Shown piece by piece: positions 15,788-22,944 of a stretch of DNA of 23,523 nucleotides. The stretch covers positions 1 to 23,523 of the forward strand of contig DASPKO010000211.1 of assembly GCA_035628055.1 (NCBI GenBank), given 5' to 3'. The notes below the pieces were generated by a model that was not told the DNA's origin, made no database searches, and was given only the letters and a program-made list of their open reading frames with translations. How positions within the stretch are numbered: the stretch's first letter is position 1; every line of letters starts with the position of its first letter. Made by a program: the position numbers and the translations under genes. Source of the DNA: DASPKO01 sp035628055 (lineage in GTDB: Bacteria > Planctomycetota > Phycisphaerae > Phycisphaerales > UBA1924).

Positions 15788-15816
15788 AAAAAACCCCGGC
15801 GGTCGGCCGCCGGGGT
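15788..15816 (-). terminator. rho-independent terminator downstream of the TlpA-like gene
   Basis: A perfect 10-bp GC-rich stem (15793-15802 with 15807-15816) encloses a TCGG loop. On the minus strand it is followed by six T residues (15788-15793 complement). It lies about 200 bases beyond the stop at 16019, and no gene is visible in between, so the TlpA-like mRNA would carry a long 3' untranslated region. Confidence 0.85.
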
Positions 15817-16018
15817 CTTGGAATATGTTCACTCGGCCGGGAGGCTCATTCGCCCGAGGAATCCCCGAGCACCGAAGTGGCGGAACGCCGAGGCGCCGGA
15901 GCCCCGCCCGACGGAGCCGGCCGGCCTCCGCCGAGCTCACGGTCTCGCCCGATCTCCGGGCCGCGCCGGGCCCGTGCGCCCGCGCGCCCCCGAGCTCGCC
16001 GCCGCGCGGGAGCGCCGG
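15817..16018. other. non-coding stretch after the TlpA-like stop
   Basis: About 200 bases of GC-rich sequence between the tlpA-like stop codon and its terminator hairpin. No gene with a start signal or recognised domain is visible. It probably forms the 3' untranslated region. Confidence 0.5.
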
Positions 16019-17185
16019 TTACTTCTTGTCCTTGTCCGCGGGCCCGGTCTTGCCGCTCTTGGAGGCCTTGAACTCGCGGAGCCGCCCTTCCATCTCCTCG
16101 CGCATGCTCTCGTCGAGGTCGGCCGAGAGCTTGAGCGCCTCCTCCTGGAGCTGGATGGCCTTGTCCACGTTCCCCTTCTTAAAGTGAGCGAGCGCCAGGG
16201 TGTCGAGGATCATGCCATCCTTGTGCCCGGCGGCGTTGTCGGCCTGGGTGGCGACGCGCAGGGCCACGTCCAGGTCCGGGCTCTCGAACTCGTCGAGCAT
16301 CGTCCAGGCCATGGCGTTGAGCGCCTGGGCGTCGTCCTTCAGCACGCCCTTGGCGGCCTCGTCGGCCACCCTGGCCGCGGCGGCCTCGTCGTTCCTCATC
16401 TTCGCGTGCACGTGGAACTTGGTCATCGCGAACTGGCCCGCGCTCTTGGGGTTCTTCGCGATCGCCTCGTCCATCGCCTTGAGCGCGGCGTCATAGTCCT
16501 CGGCCTGCATGGCCTCGCCGATCTTGCGGTTGGCCTCGCGCATCTCCTCGTCGCGCCGGGCCAGCTCGCGCCTGGCCTCCTCGGTCCACTTGCCCGCGAC
16601 CACCTTGTCCAGCACCTCATCGAACTGCGGGTTCAGCGGGTTGCCGATCCAGGCGATCGTCCCCTGCCCATCCACGACGAACGCGGTGGGGATGCCGTTC
16701 TGCTTGGCGGCCTTCATCCAGGCGTCGCGAGTCTCGCGGGCCTTGTCGAAAGCCACGGTGTACTCCATCTTGGCGCCCGTCTTCTCGACGAACTCCTTGA
16801 CCTTCTCCAGCGACTCGCCGTTGCGGTCCTCACCGCTGATCCCAATGATCGTCAGGCCCTGGGCCTTGTGCTTGTGCTGCAGCTCGGTGAGGTGCGGGAT
16901 GCTCTTACGGCAGGGGGGGCACCAGGTCGCCCAGAACTCGACGACGTAGGTCTTGCCCCTTTCGAAGCCGGTGACCGGCTCGCCCTTGACCCACTCGGAA
17001 ATGCTCAGGGCCGGGGCCTTGTCGCCCGCGACCAGGGTCTTCACCTCCGGCTTGGTCTCCGGCTTGGGCTCGGCGGTTGGCGCCGGCGCCGGCTGCGGGC
17101 GCGGGGTGACGACCGGGGTGTCCTGGGCCAGGACAGGGGCGGCCATGCACAGCGCCGCGCCGAGGGCAAACCATCGCGTAGACAT
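16019..17185 (-). CDS. exported TlpA/ResA-like thioredoxin with C-terminal helical repeats
   Basis: A 388-residue protein. Residues 1-20 are a signal peptide ending APVLAQ. A Pro/Lys/Glu-rich spacer follows (about 25-48). Residues about 55-190 are a TlpA-like thioredoxin domain: VVEFWATWCPPCRKSIPHL contains the active-site C89-P-P-C92 and GIPTAFVVDGQG carries the cis-Pro loop. Residues about 215-370 form helices with TPR-like pairs (AMQAEDYDAALKAMDEAIAKNP, ALAHFKKGNVDKAIQLQEEALKL, each a helix pair). Ordinary TlpA/ResA proteins end near 190 residues, so the repeat region is an addition that may bind a partner. It probably reduces or isomerises disulfides outside the cytoplasm. The ATG at 17185 has AGGAG 7 bases upstream and yields the signal peptide. 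It is divergent from the TonB-like gene. Confidence 0.9.
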   Translation of the reverse strand: MSTRWFALGAALCMAAPVLAQDTPVVTPRPQPAPAPTAEPKPETKPEVKTLVAGDKAPALSISEWVKGEPVTGFERGKTYVVEFWATWCPPCRKSIPHLTELQHKHKAQGLTIIGISGEDRNGESLEKVKEFVEKTGAKMEYTVAFDKARETRDAWMKAAKQNGIPTAFVVDGQGTIAWIGNPLNPQFDEVLDKVVAGKWTEEARRELARRDEEMREANRKIGEAMQAEDYDAALKAMDEAIAKNPKSAGQFAMTKFHVHAKMRNDEAAAARVADEAAKGVLKDDAQALNAMAWTMLDEFESPDLDVALRVATQADNAAGHKDGMILDTLALAHFKKGNVDKAIQLQEEALKLSADLDESMREEMEGRLREFKASKSGKTGPADKDKK

Positions 17186-17390
17186 CGCAGAACTCCTGTG
17201 TGTGTTCGGACTGGACCAAAGACCGCGGATCGGCCGGTGAGTCGCGCCTGTCCATCGGACCGGCGGCTCGTGGGACCGCGGCGCTCGGGAGCGTACCCCG
17301 GGGCGGGGTCGGGATGCTACTAGCACCCAGCCCCACGCTGGCCACGGGCAGTGCCGCGGCCGGCACCCCCAGGGGCCTACCGTTGCGCGC

Positions 17391-18707
17391 ATGCGGAGTT
17401 GCACCGGGACAGGCCGGCTCGTCGTTGCCGCCCTGCTCAGTCCCGCGGTACATGTGCTCCTGGGGCTGGGCCTTGTGATGGTTCCCCTGGCACGCCCGGA
17501 GGGGGAACAAAGCCCGTTCGGCCAGGGGAGGCTGCTGACACCGCCCCTCGATCCCGCGCCGGCCGCCGCAGCCGGGCCCCTGGTCACGGTCATCGAAACA
17601 CCGGCGGAGCGCGAGGAGCCCGAGCCGGCGCCACCGCCTGCCCCTCCGCCACCCCCGCCCCCGCCGCCCCAGCCCGCCTTGCGCCTCGGTCTCGAAGACT
17701 CCCCGCACGACGTGCCGGCCTGGCTCGGCTTTGCCGACCCGTCGCCGCATGCGGGCGAGCTCTCGAGTATTGACCAGCCGGCCCTGGAGCCCAACCCCGC
17801 GCGCCCGGCGGGCGATAGCCAGCCCCGCTCCGACCCCGCGTCCGCCGAGCGCCCGGAGGCGGTGAGTTCGAGCGCAGGAACGACCGAGGCGGCACAGGCG
17901 CGACCGCCCGCGGTGTTCGGGCTCGCCGCCGCGGCGGCGCGCGCGGCCGAGCTCCGGGGCCAGCCGACGCGCGACGACGACTCGCCCGCCGACGCTGCAA
18001 CGCTCCCCGAGGCGGTGCGGCGCTCCCAGGCATCGACCCAGGGCATGGATCCCTCTAGCCCCGGCCCGGAAGAACCCAACGCCGGAGACGCCTGGCCGGC
18101 CTGGAGCCACGGGAGCGCCGCGACCGCGCCGACCGAGTCGGGTGAGACCACGCCGCCTGCGCCGCACGACTCCGGCCCGCCCGACGGACAGGACGCCGCG
18201 GGAGAAGACCCGTCGCAGGCCGCGAGTGAGGCCGAGGGCTCGCAGGGTGTCCCGACTCCGGCCGATCCCGTGACACCGGACGACACCGCCCCCGGGCCGT
18301 CGGCCTTCGCCCAGGAACCGGCCGCGGCCGGCGCGGGCACCGCGTCCGAGCCGGTAGCGCCGGGCGAACCGAGCGACAAGGAGGCTGACGCCACGTCGGC
18401 CGACGCGGTGCTCGAGGTCCGGCCGGGGCGTCCGGCCGCCGGGGCCGGGCTCGACATTCAGACCCGCAGGCCGCAGTTCAGCCGGATCGCGCGCGCGACG
18501 GCCTCTCCGGGCAACCCGGTAGTGCGGATCTCCTTCGACCGCTCGGGCCGGGTGGTCTCGGCCCGCTTCGTCGTGCGCTCCGGATACGCCGAGGTGGACG
18601 AGCCGGTCCTCAACGCCGTCTACCTGTGGACCGCCCGGGGGCGGGCCCTGCGCGATCTGCGTGACGGCGCCCGGCTCACCATCACGGTGCGGATCGTGCT
18701 CCGATGA
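17391..18707 (+). CDS. TonB-like energy-transducing protein
   Basis: A 438-residue protein with TonB architecture. A short basic N-terminus leads into one transmembrane helix (about 10-33) that carries S17-P-A-V-H21, the same SxxxH spacing and nearly the same position as Ser16/His20 of E. coli TonB. Residues about 60-370 are a very Pro/Ala/Glu/Ser-rich linker including a run of consecutive prolines. The last 70 residues, NPVVRISFDRSGRVVSARFV followed by EPVLNAVYLW and LTITVRIVL, match the TonB C-terminal pattern. The linker is longer than in most TonB proteins. No ExbB/ExbD lies next to it; the nearest pair is at 6.2-7.4 kb. Its TGA overlaps the ATG of the next gene (ATGA), implying coupled translation. 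The Shine-Dalgarno is weak (AGGGG, about 15 bases away), so the start is less certain than the frame. Confidence 0.82.
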   Translation: MRSCTGTGRLVVAALLSPAVHVLLGLGLVMVPLARPEGEQSPFGQGRLLTPPLDPAPAAAAGPLVTVIETPAEREEPEPAPPPAPPPPPPPPPQPALRLGLEDSPHDVPAWLGFADPSPHAGELSSIDQPALEPNPARPAGDSQPRSDPASAERPEAVSSSAGTTEAAQARPPAVFGLAAAAARAAELRGQPTRDDDSPADAATLPEAVRRSQASTQGMDPSSPGPEEPNAGDAWPAWSHGSAATAPTESGETTPPAPHDSGPPDGQDAAGEDPSQAASEAEGSQGVPTPADPVTPDDTAPGPSAFAQEPAAAGAGTASEPVAPGEPSDKEADATSADAVLEVRPGRPAAGAGLDIQTRRPQFSRIARATASPGNPVVRISFDRSGRVVSARFVVRSGYAEVDEPVLNAVYLWTARGRALRDLRDGARLTITVRIVLR

Positions 18708-19369
18708 CGGAGCGTCGCGACGGAGCCAGCCGAGGGCCCGCGGCGCCCAGGCGCGCCGGGCCGCTCGTCGCCGGCGCGATCATGCTCGTTCCCGCGATCG
18801 CTGCGGCGGTCCAGCCGACGACCCGGCCACAGCGCGTCGACCCCGCGGTTGCGGACACCGGGCCCTTGGGCGTAAGCCTCCGGAGCCTGCGCACGGATCT
18901 GCGGCAGAGCCCCGACTTCTCCGAGGTGGTGCGTGTGCCCGCCGGGACGTTCAGCCGACCCCGGGGCGGCTTTGCCCGCCGGGCCGGCGCGCTCACCGCG
19001 GTCTTCCCGCGATCCGTGTACGTCCCCGGGGGAGGAGGCGGCCTGATCCCGGTCATCCCGCCGGGGACGATCTTCCACTTGGGGGACCCGGCGCCCGCCG
19101 GGCGAGCCCCCGCCAGCCGGCACCTCTCGCCAAACTACGCCGACCTGCTGGTGCCCGCCGGCGCGCAGGGCGCTCGCGACCTCCGCCTGGACGAACGCCG
19201 GGACACTTTGATCGGAGCCGCGGAGCCGGCCCCCGCCGGCGCTTCAGACGATTCCGAGGGCGCCGGCACGCCCAGCGTGTTCACGGACGACGGCTACCGG
19301 GCGCGGCGCCTCGACGACCTGATCCGGGCCGCGGCGGCCACGCCCGCCGCCGACGCCCCGACGCCATGA
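18704..19369 (+). CDS. unknown exported protein coupled to the TonB-like gene
   Basis: I do not recognise this 221-residue protein. It has a basic N-terminus and a hydrophobic segment (LVAGAIMLVPAIAAAV, about residues 21-36) that looks like a signal peptide or anchor, then a Pro/Gly/Arg-rich mature region. Notable parts are the AVFPRSVYVPGGGGGLIPVI stretch and a PGTIFHLGDP strand. The C-terminal end is acidic then Ala-rich. There are no cysteines after the leader and no known catalytic motif. The ATG overlaps the TonB-like stop codon, so the two proteins are likely made together and may work together. It ends 22 bases from the convergent floA stop. Confidence 0.75.
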   Translation: MTERRDGASRGPAAPRRAGPLVAGAIMLVPAIAAAVQPTTRPQRVDPAVADTGPLGVSLRSLRTDLRQSPDFSEVVRVPAGTFSRPRGGFARRAGALTAVFPRSVYVPGGGGGLIPVIPPGTIFHLGDPAPAGRAPASRHLSPNYADLLVPAGAQGARDLRLDERRDTLIGAAEPAPAGASDDSEGAGTPSVFTDDGYRARRLDDLIRAAAATPAADAPTP

Positions 19370-19391
19370 GGCGCCCGGCCCTTCGCCAGGA

Positions 19392-20396
19392 CTACTCCTG
19401 ATCGGCGTTCTGCCCGTCGCCGGCGATCGCCGACCGCATGGAGGTGTCCGCCTGCACGTTGCGCATGCGGTAGTAATCCATGATCCCCAGGTTACCCTGG
19501 CGGAACGCCTCGGCCATCGCCTTGGGGACCTCCGCCTCGGCGAGCACGACGAGGGCCTTGTTCTCCTGGATCTTCGCCTTGTTCTCCTGCTCGAGCGCCA
19601 TGGCCAGGGCGCGGCGCTTCTCGGCCTCGGCCTGGAAGCGCTTCTTGTCGGCCTCGGCCTGCGCCCCCTGCAACTGAGCGCCGATGTTCTCCCCGACATC
19701 GATGTCCGCGATGTCGATCGAGAGGATCTCGAAGGCGGTGCCGGCGTCGAGCCCCTTGGCCATCACGGTCTTGGAGATGTTGTCCGGGTTCTCGAGCACC
19801 GCCTTGTGCGTGACCGCCGAGCCGATGGTCGTGACGATGCCCTCGCCCACGCGGGCGATGATGGTCTCCTCGGTGGCGCCGCCGACCAGCCGCGCAATGT
19901 TCGTGCGCACCGTCACCCGCGCCTTGGCCTTGAGCTGGATCCCGTCCTGGGCCACCGCATCGATGGTGGAGCGGGGGCCGGCCTGGCTGGGGCAGTCGAT
20001 GACCTTCGGGTTCACGCTCGTCTGGACCGCGTCGAGGATGTCGCGCCCGGCCAGGTCGATCGCCGTCGCCGTGTCCCAGGTCAGGTTGATCCGGGCTCCC
20101 TTGGCCGCGACCAGGGCGCTGATGACGTGGGGCACGCGCCCGCCAGAGAGGTAGTGCGTCTCGAGGCGATTGGTCGGGATGTCGAGCCCGGCCTTCACGG
20201 CGCGGATGCGCGAGAGCACGATGGTCCGGAGGTCCACGCTCCGCAGCCGCATGCCGATCAGCTCGAACAGGCTGACCCGCGCGTTGGAGAACCAGGCCTG
20301 GACGTAGAGCTTGAGGAACTGGCCGATCACGAAGACGAAGATCAGCGCGACCAGGGCCGCGATCACCGCGATCACGATCCAGACTGGGTTGGGCAT
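19392..20396 (-). CDS. floA: flotillin-like protein FloA
   Basis: A 334-residue protein of the FloA (YqfA) family. The N-terminus is a membrane-inserted hydrophobic segment (VWIVIAVIAALVALIFVF, about residues 5-26) followed by the family signature of the SPFH-like domain: LFELIGMRLRSVDLRTIV, then ETHYLSGGRVPHVISALVAA. The C-terminal third is the E/A/K-rich coiled coil (about 225-300, QAEADKKRFQAEAEKRRALA) that drives oligomer formation. Bacterial flotillins organise membrane microdomains and affect fluidity and protein complexes. The length is typical. The ATG at 20396 has AGGAG 6 bases upstream. It lies 148 bases downstream of the short nfeD gene, the standard partner of flotillins. Confidence 0.95.
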   Translation of the reverse strand: MPNPVWIVIAVIAALVALIFVFVIGQFLKLYVQAWFSNARVSLFELIGMRLRSVDLRTIVLSRIRAVKAGLDIPTNRLETHYLSGGRVPHVISALVAAKGARINLTWDTATAIDLAGRDILDAVQTSVNPKVIDCPSQAGPRSTIDAVAQDGIQLKAKARVTVRTNIARLVGGATEETIIARVGEGIVTTIGSAVTHKAVLENPDNISKTVMAKGLDAGTAFEILSIDIADIDVGENIGAQLQGAQAEADKKRFQAEAEKRRALAMALEQENKAKIQENKALVVLAEAEVPKAMAEAFRQGNLGIMDYYRMRNVQADTSMRSAIAGDGQNADQE

Positions 20397-20477
20397 CGAG
20401 CACTCCTGTCCCCGGCGGGCGGGCCCGGCCGGCCTCTCGCGGCAGGCCCCGGCGCGCGGTCCCATTCCGGGCCGGGC

Positions 20478-20483
20478 AGTATA
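20478..20483 (-). promoter_or_regulatory. candidate -10 element for floA
   Basis: TATACT on the minus strand in the 148-base gap before floA predicts a transcript start near 20471 and a leader of about 75 bases. The expected -35 region is GC-rich and does not match TTGACA. The same hexamer precedes the long nfeD gene. Confidence 0.45.
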
Positions 20484-20544
20484 CCTCGGGAGCTACTCGG
20501 CCTGCCGCCGGCCGCGCGGTCGCCCCGCGGGCCGGAAGCGGCGG

Positions 20545-21048
20545 TCAGGCCGGCGGCGTCTGGATCGCCCGCACCTTGACCGAGAGCCCGTCGGCGCTGG
20601 TCACGCGCACGCTCGTGCCCGCCGGGATCCACGCCGTCTCCGAGAGCGCTTCGACGCGCTCCGAGCCGACCTTGACGGTGCCCACGGGGTGCAGGTCGGT
20701 CAGGGCAACTCCCTCCCGGCCGACCAGCGCGTCGAATGGGCCGGGCCCGCCCCCCTTGGAGACCGGGTCCTCGCCGCTCTGCCCGAAGAGGATCTTGCGG
20801 CCCATGGGCGTGCTGGGCAGGAGGTTGAGCCCGAAGAGCGCCGCCATGGGGCCCAGCACAATCACGGCGAGAATGCCGGCGATCCCCCACCACACGCTGA
20901 CCTTGAAGAGGGCGACGACGCCGGTGATCGCGGCCCCGGTCGCCACCAGCGAGATGACGCCCGCGGAGGGGATCAGCACCTCCACGACCACGAGCAGGAG
21001 CGCCGCGCCGAGCAGTCCCAGGCCCCAGAGCAGGTACGGTTCGTTCAC
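20545..21048 (-). CDS. short NfeD-family membrane protein
   Basis: A 167-residue protein with three hydrophobic helices (LWGLGLLGAALLLVVVEVLI, the following GVISLVATGAAITGVVALF, and the WWGIAGILAVIVLGPMAALF segment) and then the NfeD OB-fold domain (ALVGREGVALTDLHPVGTVKVG to the end), which binds flotillins. It lacks the protease part. The start is a GTG whose bases overlap the TGA of the long nfeD gene (GTGA), so translation is probably coupled; AGGA lies 8 bases upstream. It sits between the long nfeD and floA, the arrangement expected for a flotillin partner. Confidence 0.9.
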   Translation of the reverse strand: MNEPYLLWGLGLLGAALLLVVVEVLIPSAGVISLVATGAAITGVVALFKVSVWWGIAGILAVIVLGPMAALFGLNLLPSTPMGRKILFGQSGEDPVSKGGGPGPFDALVGREGVALTDLHPVGTVKVGSERVEALSETAWIPAGTSVRVTSADGLSVKVRAIQTPPA

Positions 21049-22889
21049 GCCGTGGTCCTGGTTGGGCGGGGCGCCGCCGGACCGGGCGCCGGCTCGACCG
21101 CGATGCGGAAGGGCGTCACCGAGCTGACGCGGACCGGCGCCCCGGCCGGGATGAAGCCGAGCTCGGCCACCACGTCGAAGATCTGGTCGCCGACCTGCAC
21201 GCGGCCGGCCGGACGCAGCGGCGTGAGGGCCACGCCCGCCGACCCCACTTCCAGCCCCGCCGGCTCGGTCCCCATCGCCTCGAGCACGCCGGTCTCGGGC
21301 TCGTCGTCGCGCTGGTCGGTCAGGACGAGCCGGTTGAGGACGGGGATGGAACCGAAATGCTTGCCGATGAAATACATCGCCACAAAGGCCGTCACGAGCG
21401 AGACGAGCAGCGTGGTCACCCCGCCGACGAGCTGGCTCCGCCCCGCCTCGGTGCCCGGGAAGAGTCCGCCCGTGTCGGTCACGAACGTCCCGAGCATGCC
21501 TCCCAGCAGCAGCAGCAGCCCGGCGACGCCGAAGAAGCCGAACCCGGGAAGCACGAAGACCTCCAGGGCCAGCAAGAGGATCCCGCCGAGGATCGCCGCG
21601 ACCTCCCACCAGGAGGCCATGTTGTTGAGCGCCGGGGGCGCGAGCAGCAGGCCGATCGCCAGCACGAAGACCAGCTCGGCGACGACGGTCCCGGGGTGGA
21701 CCATGGTGAGAAAGATCGCGACCAGCATGACGACGATCAGCACCGCCCGGACGATCGGGTTGGTCAGGCCCACCACCATGCGCTCCGACCAGCTCTCCGG
21801 AAGCCGGGCCAGGTTGGCGGCCCCGAAGTACTGGCGGAGCTCCTGGGTATCCCTCACGACCGCGCGCGCGATCCCGTAACGGCGCATCGTGTCGCTCTTG
21901 AGGACCACCACGCCGTGCCCGTCCGAGACGACCTCGACGAAGCGCCACTCGCCCCGGTCCGCGGCGCTGAGCCGGGGACGGTTGCTGGGGAGGTCCTGGC
22001 GGATGTTCACCGCGTCGATCACCTCCCGCGACAGTCCGGGGACCGCGGGCTGAAAGTCGGTCGGCGCGGGGGCGGCCGGGCCGGCTCCGGCCGGGTCGGG
22101 GGCCCCCGGCGCGCGTGCCGGCGGCGCCTCGGGGGCGGCGCCCGCGGCGCTGGGCGCCGAGGGAATGGTCGGTTGCCCGCGCGGCGGATCGGCGCCGAAG
22201 AGCTCGCGATATTCCTCGGCCCCCACGAAGAGCTGCTGACCCGTCGCCTCGTGCCGGATCAGGTAGAGGTCGACGCCGCGCACGACCAGTCCCTGCACCA
22301 GCCGCTCGTCGTACCCGTTGAGGCGCGCCGAGTCCACGACCTCCGCGAGGAGGGGCGCCAGCACCTTCTGCCGTCCCTGCTCGTCGAGCCGCTCGTAGAA
22401 GCCGAAGCTGTTGACCGAGACGATGAGGGCATCGCCCAGCGTGGCGTGCGGCGCCACCACGACCTGCCGGCAGGCCAGCGCGATGATCGCCCCGCCGGAA
22501 TATGCCTCGTCGTTCACCCACGCCACCGTGTTCGAGACCGCGGCCCGCTTGATCAGATTGCAGATCTCCAGCACCGCGCCCAGCTCGCCCCCGGGGGAGT
22601 CGATCTCGAAGACCAGCGCGTCGGCGCCGGCCGCCGTGGCCGCCTCGATGCGCCGCTTCACGCTCTTGACCATGAGCGCGTCGATCTCGCGGTTGATCGG
22701 GATCACCGCGAGGTTGTTGGCCTTGACGGCCGCCGGTACCGCGCTCGGCGCTGCCCCCGGAGGAGACGACCCGACCGCGCCCGCCGCCGCCACGCCCAGC
22801 AGGACCGCGAGCATCCAGGCCACCGGCCCCGGGCGCATCCGGGCCAGCGGCCGCGCTCCGGCGCCACGCTGCGGCCTTCCAGGGCTCAT
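21045..22889 (-). CDS. long NfeD protein with ClpP-class serine protease domain
   Basis: A 614-residue protein. A basic N-terminus and hydrophobic helix (about 22-40) act as leader or anchor. Residues about 58-230 are a ClpP-like protease domain: EIDSPGGELG is the oxyanion loop, S131 in AYSGGAII is the likely nucleophile, and K175 in RQKVLAPLL lines up by eye with the catalytic Lys of the archaeal stomatin-specific protease PH1510 (Ser97/Lys138). An Ala/Pro linker follows (about 235-295), then another domain, five or six membrane helices (about 375-530), and a C-terminal NfeD OB-fold. It would cleave envelope substrates beside FloA. The start at 22889 has no Shine-Dalgarno but lies where a transcript from the TATACT box should begin; ATG 22838 is an alternative. 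Confidence 0.9.
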   Translation of the reverse strand: MSPGRPQRGAGARPLARMRPGPVAWMLAVLLGVAAAGAVGSSPPGAAPSAVPAAVKANNLAVIPINREIDALMVKSVKRRIEAATAAGADALVFEIDSPGGELGAVLEICNLIKRAAVSNTVAWVNDEAYSGGAIIALACRQVVVAPHATLGDALIVSVNSFGFYERLDEQGRQKVLAPLLAEVVDSARLNGYDERLVQGLVVRGVDLYLIRHEATGQQLFVGAEEYRELFGADPPRGQPTIPSAPSAAGAAPEAPPARAPGAPDPAGAGPAAPAPTDFQPAVPGLSREVIDAVNIRQDLPSNRPRLSAADRGEWRFVEVVSDGHGVVVLKSDTMRRYGIARAVVRDTQELRQYFGAANLARLPESWSERMVVGLTNPIVRAVLIVVMLVAIFLTMVHPGTVVAELVFVLAIGLLLAPPALNNMASWWEVAAILGGILLLALEVFVLPGFGFFGVAGLLLLLGGMLGTFVTDTGGLFPGTEAGRSQLVGGVTTLLVSLVTAFVAMYFIGKHFGSIPVLNRLVLTDQRDDEPETGVLEAMGTEPAGLEVGSAGVALTPLRPAGRVQVGDQIFDVVAELGFIPAGAPVRVSSVTPFRIAVEPAPGPAAPRPTRTTA

Positions 22890-22895
22890 CGGCCA

Positions 22896-22901
22896 AGTAT
22901 A
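22896..22901 (-). promoter_or_regulatory. candidate -10 element for the long nfeD gene, possibly leaderless
   Basis: TATACT on the minus strand ends 7 bases before the A of the ATG at 22889, so transcription would start on or next to the start codon. The -35 region is GC-rich. No Shine-Dalgarno precedes the ATG, consistent with a leaderless message. Confidence 0.5.
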
Positions 22902-22944
22902 GAGCCGCTTGACTCGGGCGCCCGGACCTGCTCTGGTGCCAGCC

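Noticed and set aside
15600..15790. Promoter of tRNA-Pro (minus-strand TACGAT near 15624-15629)
   Set aside because: The hexamer is at a plausible place, but no -35 match is visible and such hexamers are expected by chance.
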